From: Chloroflexaceae bacterium UBA1466
GTDB lineage: Bacteria > Chloroflexota > Chloroflexia > Chloroflexales > Chloroflexaceae
DNA length: 15,160 nucleotides
Assembly (NCBI GenBank): GCA_002325605.1
Contig: DCSM01000145.1
Coordinates: 1-15,160 of the forward strand
Reading direction: 5' to 3'
The translations under genes and the position numbers were made by a program. Below are positions 1-7,125 of the stretch, one piece after another. A model generated the notes under the pieces. That model was not told where the DNA came from, did no database searches, and saw nothing but the letters and a program-made list of their open reading frames with translations. The number at the start of each line of letters is the position of its first letter. Position 1 is the first letter of the stretch.

Positions 1-446
1 GTAGCCTTACCCCAATCAATGCTATCGCCTTCAGGGAAAACCTTTTCTTCGGTAATTTGCTCGGCTACTTTGATACTTCCAACTGCCAAAAGCAAAGAGC
101 AAACTGCGCCAACCGCTGCGCCAATGGCTCTTACCACCACAATCCGTTCAACTGTCCCATCTGCAATTCGATCTCGGACGTTTTGCACGCCACTTTTGCC
201 GCGTTTGAATGAGCTATACGCACTGAAAAGCGAACCGCCGAGCGTAAAAGCTCCTGTGTGCAAAGCCATTGCCGTCAAAGCAGGTTTCGCATTGACAGGC
301 GCAGGTTGTCGCCGATGACTAATCAACATACTCAAAAAGGAGAGGATATGGAAGATAAAGCCCCAAAAACTCGAAAAAACTAGCCAGCGAGCGACTTCTT
401 CTTGCCCAATTAGGCCCTGTTTGCTTTGATCTGTTGTTGAAGACAT
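1..446 (-). CDS. Membrane protein of unknown function, paralogue A (partial, 3' end outside window)
   Basis: The reading frame opens at an ATG at 444-446 and stays open for 148 codons to the window edge, so the C-terminus is missing. A GAGGTAGG stretch about 9 bases upstream can serve as ribosome binding site. The protein has hydrophobic stretches at about residues 20-42, 55-75 and 110-130, suggesting an inner-membrane protein with a short cytosolic or extracytosolic N-terminus. It is clearly homologous to the next gene upstream (498-1043): both share VARWL, FWGF, LSML, RRQP, VNAK and a similarly placed ER-VV segment. I do not recognise the family and assign no function. It is probably cotranscribed with its paralogue, 51 bases away. 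Confidence 0.75.
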   Translation of the reverse strand, partial: MSSTTDQSKQGLIGQEEVARWLVFSSFWGFIFHILSFLSMLISHRRQPAPVNAKPALTAMALHTGAFTLGGSLFSAYSSFKRGKSGVQNVRDRIADGTVERIVVVRAIGAAVGAVCSLLLAVGSIKVAEQITEEKVFPEGDSIDWGKA

Positions 447-497
447 AAAGATAACCTACCTCGTATGATAAAAGAGAATTCAAAAACCCCTAAACGC

Positions 498-1043
498 TTA
501 TTTCTGCTCTTCTCGCGCTTTGACATGATCATCCGCGACCCAAGCTGAAATTCGAGCGACAATCGTCCCGACCACGCCCACGAAAAAGGCCATTAAAAGC
601 TGCGCTTGATGCCAATTGATCGCTCCTTCGCCCGCTGGAAAAGCCTCTTGACCTGTAATTTTCGCGGCCATTTGCAGACAACGCCGTGAGAAAGTGAAAG
701 GAATAATGGAGCCAATAGCTCCAGATACTCCCTGCAAAACGACGGTTCTTTCTAAAAGATTAGTGGCAGCCTGTTTACGCGCATCTTGTGTTGTGCTTGT
801 GCCTCTAAGCACTGAAGTCATTGCGCTAAAAAATGAGCCGCTTGTGATTAAAGCGAAAATATGCAAAATCATCCCGACTAAAACGGTTTTCGCATTGACC
901 AAAACTGGTTGGCGACGCTGACTTAGGAGCATACTAAGGTAAGCTAAAAGATAAAAGACAAAGCCCCAAAAGCCAGAAATTGTCAACCAACGGGCAACAT
1001 CCTGTTTTCCGATCAAAGGTTGCGGGTCTGGTGTGGTCTTCAC
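498..1043 (-). CDS. Membrane protein of unknown function, paralogue B
   Basis: A 181-residue protein starting at GTG (1041-1043). No in-frame ATG lies nearby, and AAAGAAAGG sits upstream at a workable distance. Four hydrophobic segments are visible at about residues 20-44, 50-75, 102-118 and 148-170, followed by a charged C-terminal tail, consistent with a small integral membrane protein. It aligns along its length with the partial gene at 1-446 (shared VARWL, FWGF, LSML, RRQP, VNAK, FSA), so the two are tandem duplicates that have diverged substantially. An extended -10 element lies just upstream, inside the end of the preceding DUF29 gene, so it may be transcribed both from there and by readthrough. 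Family and function are not recognised. Confidence 0.8.
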   Translation of the reverse strand: MKTTPDPQPLIGKQDVARWLTISGFWGFVFYLLAYLSMLLSQRRQPVLVNAKTVLVGMILHIFALITSGSFFSAMTSVLRGTSTTQDARKQAATNLLERTVVLQGVSGAIGSIIPFTFSRRCLQMAAKITGQEAFPAGEGAINWHQAQLLMAFFVGVVGTIVARISAWVADDHVKAREEQK

Positions 1044-1067
1044 GGATTTTTCAGCCTTTCTTTGCCG

Positions 1068-1076
1068 ATTATAACA
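1068..1076 (-). promoter_or_regulatory. Extended -10 promoter before the membrane-protein pair
   Basis: On the minus strand the sequence reads TGTTATAAT, a perfect TATAAT with the TG-N extension. No convincing -35 box is present at 15-18 bases. It would start transcription near 1061, leaving a leader of only about 18 bases before the GTG start at 1043. It is predicted by eye only. Confidence 0.4.
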
Positions 1077-1081
1077 TATTT

Positions 1082-1528
1082 CTAAGTTGCACTGGGATAA
1101 AAATCCTCATCCAGAATCTGCTCAAATGAATAAGGACAGGTTTCGGGGAAGGTCTGCTTGGGCAAATTTGTCTCTGCTCCAGCGATTTTAACCGCTTCTG
1201 TATAAGCCTCCGCAATTCTTTCTGCCAAACGATGCTTGAGGCTGGGGCTCGTCTTGAGAAGCCGTGTAACTCGCAACCGTTGCTCCACAATCGTAGAATT
1301 CCAACTCCGTGAAGACAAATTGGCTTGATATTGCCATTTCAAAAGATGCGCCAGAAGAACGCCCAACCGACTGATAAGTTCGTTCTGTTGACTTCGGCCC
1401 ATACTTTCCAATTCCTCAGCAACATTCAAAAGATCAATTTCAGCTAATTTTCCTTGGCGCAAAAGGTCTGCATTGTGCATGAGCCACGCATAAAAATCAG
1501 TTTCGTAAGCAACTGGAACGTTATTCAT
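1082..1528 (-). CDS. DUF29 family protein, copy 1
   Basis: A 148-residue protein of the DUF29 family, which is widespread and often multicopy in cyanobacteria and Chloroflexota and has no established function. The family pattern is clear: an N-terminal YETDFYAW block, then LLRQGKL-EIDLLN-AEELESMG, a central LLAHLLKWQ block, and the C-terminal FPETCPYSFEQILDEDFYP block. It is soluble and mostly helical, with no signal peptide. The ATG at 1526-1528 is preceded by TTGGAGG at ideal spacing, which fixes the start. The gene lies 15 bases downstream of its close paralogue (1544-1993) and reads as part of the yebC-ruvC strand group. Family assignment is confident; function is unknown. Confidence 0.9.
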   Translation of the reverse strand: MNNVPVAYETDFYAWLMHNADLLRQGKLAEIDLLNVAEELESMGRSQQNELISRLGVLLAHLLKWQYQANLSSRSWNSTIVEQRLRVTRLLKTSPSLKHRLAERIAEAYTEAVKIAGAETNLPKQTFPETCPYSFEQILDEDFYPSAT

Positions 1529-1993
1529 AAGACCTCCAAACGCTTATTCTGTGGCTTTAGGATAAAAATCCTCGTCCAAAATCTGCTCAAATGAATAAGG
1601 ACAGGTTTCGGGGAAGGTCTGCTTGGGCAAATTTGTCTCTGTTGTCGCAAGTTTAAGCGCTTTTGGATACGCTTCTGCAATTCTTTCCGCCAAACGGTGC
1701 TTGAGACTGGGGCTTGTTTCGAGAAGTTGAATGATTTGCAAGCGTTGCTCCATAATTGTAGCCTTCCAACTGCCCGAACGCAACTTTGGCTGAGACTGCC
1801 ATTTCAAAAGGTGTGCCAGGAGAACCCGCAACCGACTAAGCAATTCGTTCTGTTGACTTTTGCCCATACTTTCCAATTCTTCAGCAACATTCAAAAGATC
1901 AATTTCAGCTAATTTTCCTTGGCGCAAAAGGGTCGCATTGTGCATAAGCCAAGCATAGAGATCAGTTTCATAAGCAACTTTTAGCTCATTCAT
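1096..1993. repeat. Tandem direct duplication of a DUF29 gene
   Basis: The segment 1096-1528 matches 1561-1993 at a constant offset of 465 bases without any gap. Long stretches, for example about 1113-1172 against 1578-1637, are identical or nearly so at the nucleotide level. The repeat unit is the whole gene plus its short intergenic spacer, as expected from a tandem duplication that is recent or kept similar by gene conversion. Confidence 0.85.
1544..1993 (-). CDS. DUF29 family protein, copy 2
   Basis: A 149-residue DUF29 protein, roughly 80 percent identical to copy 1 by eye, with the same YETD-YAW, AEELESMG, LLAHLLKWQ and DEDFYP blocks. The frame is open as far as 2104, but that extension would overlap ruvC and has no homologous content. 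The ATG at 1991-1993 matches the start of copy 1 and is preceded by AAGAGG at good spacing, so I take it as the start. Differences from copy 1 cluster in the middle of the protein (about residues 65-95), whereas both ends are nearly unchanged. No function is known for the family. Confidence 0.9.
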   Translation of the reverse strand: MNELKVAYETDLYAWLMHNATLLRQGKLAEIDLLNVAEELESMGKSQQNELLSRLRVLLAHLLKWQSQPKLRSGSWKATIMEQRLQIIQLLETSPSLKHRLAERIAEAYPKALKLATTETNLPKQTFPETCPYSFEQILDEDFYPKATE

Positions 1994-2021
1994 CGAAGAA
2001 CCTCTTGGAAAGTAACGTAAA

Positions 2022-2519
2022 TCATTGCTGTTCAGCAATCCTTTGCAACATCGGCGCAGAATACAAATGACAAAGGGCAATTGCAATTGCATCCGCCGCA
2101 TCATCGGGCTTGGGAATCGTTTTCAAATTGAGCGTCAACCGGACCATCTCTTGCATTTGTCGCTTATCGGCCCCGCCATAGCCCGCCACTGCTTGTTTAA
2201 CTTGCAAAGGTTTGTATTCAAAAATAGGAATCGCGGCCTGCGCCAGCGTCAACAAGACCACGCCTCGCGCCTGCCCCACCGCCAAAGCCGTCGTTACATT
2301 GCGGGCAAAAAACAACTCCTCGACAGCCCCTGCGCCAGGTTGATAAGTTTGCACCAAAGCTGTCAATTCCTGATAGAGCTTCAAAAGGCGCTGGGCCGGA
2401 GCCATCTCTTTTGGCGTGGTCAAGGTTCCATAAGCGACGAGATGCAGCGTTCCCTGCACCTCGTCAACTAGGCCCCAGCCCAGCCGGGCTGTCCCAGGGT
2501 CAATCCCCAAACTTCGCAT
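2022..2519 (-). CDS. ruvC: Crossover junction endodeoxyribonuclease RuvC
   Basis: RuvC resolves Holliday junctions by paired, metal-dependent nicks, working with the RuvAB branch-migration motor. The protein is 165 residues, the normal family length. The four acidic catalytic residues of the RNase H-like fold are visible: D7 in LGIDPGT, E67 in VEELFFARN, and D140 and D143 in the PDDAADAIAIA block. I start at the ATG at 2517-2519 because it gives the usual M-x-x-LGIDPG beginning. A GTG three codons earlier (2526-2528) is an alternative. The gene follows yebC by 20 bases, a very common pairing across bacteria. ruvA and ruvB are not in this window. Confidence 0.95.
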   Translation of the reverse strand: MRSLGIDPGTARLGWGLVDEVQGTLHLVAYGTLTTPKEMAPAQRLLKLYQELTALVQTYQPGAGAVEELFFARNVTTALAVGQARGVVLLTLAQAAIPIFEYKPLQVKQAVAGYGGADKRQMQEMVRLTLNLKTIPKPDDAADAIAIALCHLYSAPMLQRIAEQQ

Positions 2520-2539
2520 TTCTGTCACCGCTTATTCTG

Positions 2540-3304
2540 TCAGCTATCGTCAAATTGGGCCGCAACATCATCGCTAATGTCTAAATTACTATAGACATTT
2601 TGCACGTCATCGAGGTCTTCCAGCTTTTCCAGCAGCCGCATCACCAATAAAGAGTCTTTCTCATTCAATTGGACCAGCGTTTTCGGGCGCATCGTTCGAT
2701 CTGCCCCCGTGATTGGCAACTTTTGCTCCTGCAAAGCTTGGCGCACATTATTCAAATCGGTCCATTCAGTGTAGACTTCCAAGGTGCTTTCAGAAACCTC
2801 AACATCTTCGGCTCCCGCATCAATGACTTGAAGCTGGACTTCTTCAGGGTCAAGCTTTGTGCCAGCCAATTCAATGGTAATGAGGCCTTTTTGCTCAAAC
2901 ATCCAAGCGACAGAGCCAGGTTCGCCAGGATTTGCGCCATTTTTGGTCAAGGTTGAACGGACATCAGAGCTAGTCCGATTGCGATTATCGGTCATCGCTT
3001 CAATTAAGAGCGCGACTCCGCCCGGCCCATAGCCTTCGTAATAGATCGTTTCTTCCAGATTACCTTCGCCACTTTTGCCTAAGCCCCGTTCGATGGCTCG
3101 CTGAATGCTATCCGACGGCATATTGCCCTGCTTGGCTTTGTCAATCGCCAGCCGCAGGCGAAAATTCATATCGGGGTCGCCACTTGCGCCTTCGCGGGCC
3201 GCGAGGGTCACATCGCGGGCCAGGCGGGTAAAGAGTTGCCCCCGGCGCTGATCCGTTACGCCTTTCGAGCGGCGAATCGAGTGCCATTTCGAGTGTCCGG
3301 ACAT
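2540..3304 (-). CDS. yebC: YebC/PmpR/TACO1 family protein
   Basis: A 254-residue protein, full length for the family. The N-terminus has the hallmark MSGHSKWHSI, and the conserved DKAKQGNMPSD and YYEGYGPGGVA blocks follow. Family members have been described as transcriptional regulators and, more recently, as factors helping ribosomes through difficult sequences such as proline stretches; which role applies here cannot be read from sequence. The latter is of interest because this locus encodes several proline-rich proteins. The start is ATG at 3302-3304, with only a weak purine-rich site upstream. Transcription probably begins at the extended -10 about 100 bases upstream. It forms an operon with ruvC. 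Confidence 0.95.
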   Translation of the reverse strand: MSGHSKWHSIRRSKGVTDQRRGQLFTRLARDVTLAAREGASGDPDMNFRLRLAIDKAKQGNMPSDSIQRAIERGLGKSGEGNLEETIYYEGYGPGGVALLIEAMTDNRNRTSSDVRSTLTKNGANPGEPGSVAWMFEQKGLITIELAGTKLDPEEVQLQVIDAGAEDVEVSESTLEVYTEWTDLNNVRQALQEQKLPITGADRTMRPKTLVQLNEKDSLLVMRLLEKLEDLDDVQNVYSNLDISDDVAAQFDDS

Positions 3305-3402
3305 TGTTCTTTGCTACTTTCTGTCGTATTCAAAAAAGGAGTTGCTTCATTCTGGCCGGCCCACCACGGCGATGGCCGCCCGAAAAAGCAAGATTTTGGG
3401 CC

Positions 3403-3411
3403 ATTATAGCA
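3403..3411 (-). promoter_or_regulatory. Extended -10 promoter for yebC-ruvC
   Basis: The minus strand reads TGCTATAAT, a perfect -10 hexamer with the TG extension. No good -35 box lies at standard spacing, which extended -10 promoters tolerate. The predicted transcript start near 3396 gives a leader of roughly 90 bases before yebC. It is predicted by eye only. Confidence 0.5.
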
Positions 3412-3496
3412 TATCGGTTTTCGCTGGGCGTTCCAATTCTAGGCCGGCCAGCCCAAAAGGGTTCAAAATCTGTTGCCCTAAACGGCCAGAAGAGAT

Positions 3497-3525
3497 TTGA
3501 ACGCATTGCATGTTCGTGTTACAAT
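3497..3525 (+). promoter_or_regulatory. Sigma70-type promoter for the cobalamin-sensor/GTPase operon
   Basis: TTGAAC at 3497-3502 and TACAAT at 3520-3525 are separated by exactly 17 bases, a good match to the housekeeping promoter consensus. Transcription would begin near 3532, leaving about 200 bases of untranslated leader before the ATG at 3734. No other candidate of similar quality lies nearer to the gene. Confidence 0.6.
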
Positions 3526-3606
3526 GAGGTTACGGTGAGTCTCCAAGTTGCAAGTTCCTGAACGAACCCGCTTAAAAGGAAGACTTACTTAAAGGGGTTT
3601 TCGCGC

Positions 3607-3783
3607 ATGGCAGATCGTTTCGCAAACGAGTGGCCGGCACAAGTAGCCCTAAAGTTTTGTTTTGTTAAAGGCCCCATCGGTCTTCTTGCGTTCTCAGCAC
3701 CCCAGGGAGTGCTAACAGACAAGGAAAACTTCTATGACCCAAATGTCTGCGGCTGCTCGGAGTACCAGCCCCTCACTCTTTAA
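3607..3783 (+). CDS. Possible leader ORF (58 codons) overlapping the sensor gene start
   Basis: An ATG at 3607 follows AAAGGGG (3591-3597) at about 9 bases and opens a 58-codon frame that ends with TAA at 3781-3783, 50 bases inside the next gene in another frame. The peptide has no recognisable motif and no membrane segment. If translated, its ribosomes would run across the ribosome binding site (AAGGA at 3721-3725) and start codon of the sensor gene and so could affect its expression. It may equally be chance; only its position and its ribosome binding site support it. Confidence 0.2.
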   Translation: MADRFANEWPAQVALKFCFVKGPIGLLAFSAPQGVLTDKENFYDPNVCGCSEYQPLTL

Positions 3784-5977
3784 GCTGGTTAGCTCCCAGC
3801 CGGAAGAGCATCGGCTGCGCCACCCAGCTGATGCCTTAGTCGTAATTTGTCGCCAACTTGAACTGGTGATCCAAGAGGAGAATCTCGCGGCTGATCTGGC
3901 AATTGGAACCCTGCGGCATTCTCTTTTTCGTTTACACCAGGGCCGCATTGCCCAGCTTGCTCCAATTTGTCGCAGCATTACGGTCTATGGCGAAGCGGAT
4001 GTCGAACCCCCTGAGATTCCCGGAGTCAAGTTTGTCAATTTAGAGCCTGGGACACCTTTGTGCAATGAATGGTTTATGGTGGTGGATAGCCCGACGTTTT
4101 GGGGCGCACTCCTGACGCGGGCCGCGCCTGACCGGAGCAAAGGGACTGTGCGACGCTACCTCTTTGAAGGGACGCTGAGTCCCGATGAGCGGGTGGCCAG
4201 CCGGGCCAACCTTTTATTGAGTCTCATTCAGCGCCAACCAGCCCCCGATATTGGGCCCCGTGACCCTTTTCTGAATCGGGCCCGCTGGGCCCGCGTGGCT
4301 TATAATCTGGCAACCCACAGCGAGGCCGAACGGCTCGAACTGGTCGCCGCTTTGCGCGAGTTGCCCGAATTACATGAGATCGTTAGTCACTATGGGCCAG
4401 AGCAACGGAGTGTTTCGCCGCTTGACAACCTTGTACCTTTGGCGCTGGAGGCCTTGAATTTTCATTGCCGGGCCGCCGGGGCAATTCTTTACCATTATGA
4501 AGGCCAGCAACTCCACCCCTTGGTTTGGAATGGCCTCAATCAGCCTTATTCGCTGGCTTTGCAAGATGGCATCAGTGGCCAAGCTTTTCAACGGGGCGAA
4601 TTGGTCTTAGCGCAGCTATACGGTGAGTCCTTAGAACCTGCGGAACGCGATATTTTCACGGAAGCCCAATCTGTTGCGGCAGTGCCTTTAGCGATTGAGG
4701 GCCAAATCTGGGGCGTACTCACGGTGGGGCTAGTTGAGGCAGTTCCCACTGAATCAAAAACCCCGCTCAGTGCAGTGGGCGTGGCGGTCTTACTGGAGCA
4801 AATTTTGGCGGCCCACGGGTTTCAAGGCACAACAGCGCAGCTTGAGCAACCTCAAATGGCGGCCCAAGCGCAACCCCAAGCTCCCAGCCCGGCCCCGCAA
4901 GCTCCGCCTCCTGTTACCAGACCAAGCTCTAGCCCAAGCCGCCCCATTTCGGCTCCGCCGCCCCCAAGTAGCCCCGGTGGGTTTGGCAAGATGCCTTCGT
5001 GGATGCAAGCTACGGCCCCCGAAGCGGCGGCGGCCAACCGTTCGCCAGCTTTCCCACCCACCGCTGCCTTTCCCTCTTCTGCGCCTGGGGCCAGGGGAAA
5101 CAACCCCGGCGGCCAAGCGCTCCCTTTCCCTTCCGCAGCCTCTTCCCCCGGAGCTTTTGGCGCTCCGGCCCTAAGTGGTGGCAGTGGCGGGTTTGCCAGC
5201 CCCGCGGCCCCGCCGAAACCAAATTCATGGCCGCAAGGCAACCAACCCGGCTTCCAAGTCGCGGGCAATGTTTTACGGCCTCCAACCGCTCCCGCAGCCC
5301 CAAGGCCGGCCTTCAAACCAAGTGAAGGTGGGGAACATAACCAAAAACGGGCCGACCTTCAACGCCGCTTAAAGGGGGCTTTGGTCGCTTTTGACCAACG
5401 CGCTGCTGATGAGGTTTGGGATGAAGCATGTAACATCTTGCAAAAAGAGACTATGCTGACCGAGCTTCTGACCCCCGTGCAAATTGCGATTGGCGAAGGT
5501 TGGCATCGGGGCGAAGTCTCGGTGGTTTCAGAACACTTTGTCAGTCGGTTTGTTGAAGGTAAACTCCTCAATTTGCTCAACGCCGGCAACGATGATCCGC
5601 AACGGCCTCTGGCTTTAATCGGTTGTGTCCAGGGCGAAATGCACGAAATTGGGGCAATTATGCTGGCCCTCTTTATGCGCTGGGGAGGGTTTCGTGTGAT
5701 CTACTTGGGCCAAAACGTGCCTAACACTGCGGTTAAGGAAACCGTAGAAATGCTCCAGCCCAAAATCGTTGGCCTCTCCTCAAGTACTATTGAATCAGCG
5801 CATAATCTGACCGAAGTAGGGCAAATTATTCATGATATGCCTCCGCCGCGCCCCCAGTTTGTCTTTGGCGGCATCATCTTCGCCGAACGGCCAGATATGG
5901 TCGCCCGCATTCAAGGGCAATACTTAGAAGGTGATATGCGGAGTATTGTACGCACCTTGGTCGAAAAATTGATTTAA
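3734..5977 (+). CDS. DICT-GAF-cobalamin-binding sensor protein (CarH-like photoreceptor module)
   Basis: A 747-residue multidomain sensor. Residues about 30-170 resemble the DICT sensory domain (VYGEADVEPPEIPGVKFV, then EWFMVVDSP). Residues 226-362 are a GAF domain, ending in AAVPLAIEGQIWGVLTVG. Residues about 373-525 are a Pro/Ala/Ser/Gly-rich linker, probably disordered. Residues 535-747 are a helical bundle plus Rossmann-type B12-binding domain. In the bundle, W590, H591, E600 and H601 reproduce the W-x9-EH signature of CarH, including the His next to Trp that ligates cobalt after light exposure. E635-M-H637-E-I-G640 matches the lower-ligand ExHxxG motif. CarH is a repressor that binds adenosylcobalamin in the dark, but the MerR DNA-binding domain is absent here. 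Light or B12 sensing with protein-protein output is therefore inferred. The start ATG has AAGGA upstream. It is the first gene of a five-gene operon with GTPase components. Confidence 0.88.
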   Translation: MTQMSAAARSTSPSLFKLVSSQPEEHRLRHPADALVVICRQLELVIQEENLAADLAIGTLRHSLFRLHQGRIAQLAPICRSITVYGEADVEPPEIPGVKFVNLEPGTPLCNEWFMVVDSPTFWGALLTRAAPDRSKGTVRRYLFEGTLSPDERVASRANLLLSLIQRQPAPDIGPRDPFLNRARWARVAYNLATHSEAERLELVAALRELPELHEIVSHYGPEQRSVSPLDNLVPLALEALNFHCRAAGAILYHYEGQQLHPLVWNGLNQPYSLALQDGISGQAFQRGELVLAQLYGESLEPAERDIFTEAQSVAAVPLAIEGQIWGVLTVGLVEAVPTESKTPLSAVGVAVLLEQILAAHGFQGTTAQLEQPQMAAQAQPQAPSPAPQAPPPVTRPSSSPSRPISAPPPPSSPGGFGKMPSWMQATAPEAAAANRSPAFPPTAAFPSSAPGARGNNPGGQALPFPSAASSPGAFGAPALSGGSGGFASPAAPPKPNSWPQGNQPGFQVAGNVLRPPTAPAAPRPAFKPSEGGEHNQKRADLQRRLKGALVAFDQRAADEVWDEACNILQKETMLTELLTPVQIAIGEGWHRGEVSVVSEHFVSRFVEGKLLNLLNAGNDDPQRPLALIGCVQGEMHEIGAIMLALFMRWGGFRVIYLGQNVPNTAVKETVEMLQPKIVGLSSSTIESAHNLTEVGQIIHDMPPPRPQFVFGGIIFAERPDMVARIQGQYLEGDMRSIVRTLVEKLI

Positions 5978-6032
5978 AGAGAGCCTAAGCTCAAAGGACC
6001 CAAACGGGTAGTAGGAGCGCAGAAAGCAAATT

Positions 6033-7112
6033 ATGGATCATCTTGAAATCGCAAGATTACTTGTGGCCCGGCGGTCCCAAATCGTCGATCAAACGGTAAC
6101 GATGGTAATGCAAAATCCTTTTTGGATCGAACGGGTTGGGGATGGGGCCCGCGAAAAGACCGTTGTCGATATTGAATATACCTTTGATACCCTTGTAAAG
6201 ACGGTGCGCTATTGTTCGCCCATGATCCTGGAAGATTATGTGGTTTGGTTGCGGGGGATTTTAATCAATCTTCGCGCTTCAACTGGGTTGGGTTTGCGCC
6301 AGAGCTTTGCTTTCCTCTGGTCGGCGATCAGTTCGCAAATGCCCGAAGAGGCTTTTCCCACCCTCTATGACTACATTCAAGCGGCTTTACAAGTTCTGAA
6401 TTTTGCGGACCCTCGGGCCCAACAACTTTTGTTGGCCCAAGACTACTTGGCCGATGAACTCGTGGCCGCAACTTATGATCGCCATTGGCATTGGCAAGCG
6501 GCCTATAGCACCGAAGGTCGCCAGCGGGCTCGCTTTGATGCCTGGCTGGGCTTGGATTATTTGGTTGATTCGCTGGGAACCCACCGCGAAGACAACTTTT
6601 TTCGCCACGTGCGCTGGATGCGCGAACATTTTATCAAGCATGGCCTTTCGACGGCGCATGTTCAACAATGGCTTTGGATGTTGGGGCTGATTGGGGAGCA
6701 ACGGTTGCCCCCAGAAGTGGCCAGCGAACTCCGCCGCATTTTGGAATTGGGCATTACGGCCCTCCAATATGAAGACCCCAATTATCAAGCTTTAGCAACG
6801 GCCCAAGATGCCCTCGTGCAAGATGTGGCGAAGCAACTGTTGGATCACGGTCTCTTTCCCCAAATGGAACAAGCCATGGCCGAAGTTGGTTGGTATCTGG
6901 CCTATTTAGGCGATAGTCTGGCGACCAACGACTCGGCCAACCTTATCGGTTACACCCGCTGGGTCAAACAATGGTTGGCAAGTTATGGGCTCCCTGAGAC
7001 TCCCTTGCGCCAAAGTTATACCATTTTGAGCGATGCGCTCACCCGCCATTTGCCAGCCAATGTTGCCAGCACAGCCACAGCGCTTCTGCGGGCGGCCCAA
7101 GGAACATTGTAA
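6033..7112 (+). CDS. Helical protein with three internal repeats, unknown function
   Basis: A 359-residue soluble, predominantly helical protein with no signal peptide or catalytic motif that I can see. It appears to consist of three homologous units of about 122 residues (about 13-120, 135-242 and 257-357). Each ends in a similar pattern: an aromatic/Leu helix, then Y/H-V/T-x-W-hydrophobic helix (YVVWLR, HVRWMR, YTRWVK), a Gly-Leu turn, another helix, and a LP-E or MPEE-like turn before the last helix. Such four-helix units resemble helical ligand- or signal-binding sensor domains in general, but I cannot name a family. It sits 55 bases after the cobalamin sensor and 13 bases before the kinase-like gene, so it is probably a partner or scaffold of that pathway. 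AGGAG lies somewhat far upstream; AGAAAG is closer. Confidence 0.85.
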   Translation: MDHLEIARLLVARRSQIVDQTVTMVMQNPFWIERVGDGAREKTVVDIEYTFDTLVKTVRYCSPMILEDYVVWLRGILINLRASTGLGLRQSFAFLWSAISSQMPEEAFPTLYDYIQAALQVLNFADPRAQQLLLAQDYLADELVAATYDRHWHWQAAYSTEGRQRARFDAWLGLDYLVDSLGTHREDNFFRHVRWMREHFIKHGLSTAHVQQWLWMLGLIGEQRLPPEVASELRRILELGITALQYEDPNYQALATAQDALVQDVAKQLLDHGLFPQMEQAMAEVGWYLAYLGDSLATNDSANLIGYTRWVKQWLASYGLPETPLRQSYTILSDALTRHLPANVASTATALLRAAQGTL

Positions 7113-7125
7113 AGGGATTTGCACC

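Larger units (their letters stand above)
3305..3733. other. Divergent intergenic region between yebC and the cobalamin-sensor operon
   Basis: This 429-base stretch contains the minus-strand yebC promoter (3403-3411), the plus-strand operon promoter (3497-3525) and a leader of about 200 bases. Two copies of the perfect palindrome GGCCGGCC occur at 3354-3361 and 3442-3449, on either side of the yebC promoter. Small hairpins are at 3615-3629 (TCGTTT/AAACGA) and 3696-3713 (AGCAC/GTGCT). A short ORF with its own ribosome binding site lies at 3607-3783. I see no B12-box or other recognisable riboswitch core. Confidence 0.6.

Noticed and set aside
3532..3733. Cobalamin riboswitch in the leader of the B12-sensor gene
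   Set aside because: No B12-box consensus or expected multi-stem core could be found by eye.
4734..5325. Several overlapping frames on both strands rich in Pro, Arg, Gly
   Set aside because: They are shadows of the GC-rich proline linker of the cobalamin sensor.
7033..7125. Earlier in-frame start for the kinase-like gene
   Set aside because: It would overlap the previous gene by 80 bases; the ATG at 7126 has its own AAAGGG and a normal intergenic gap.
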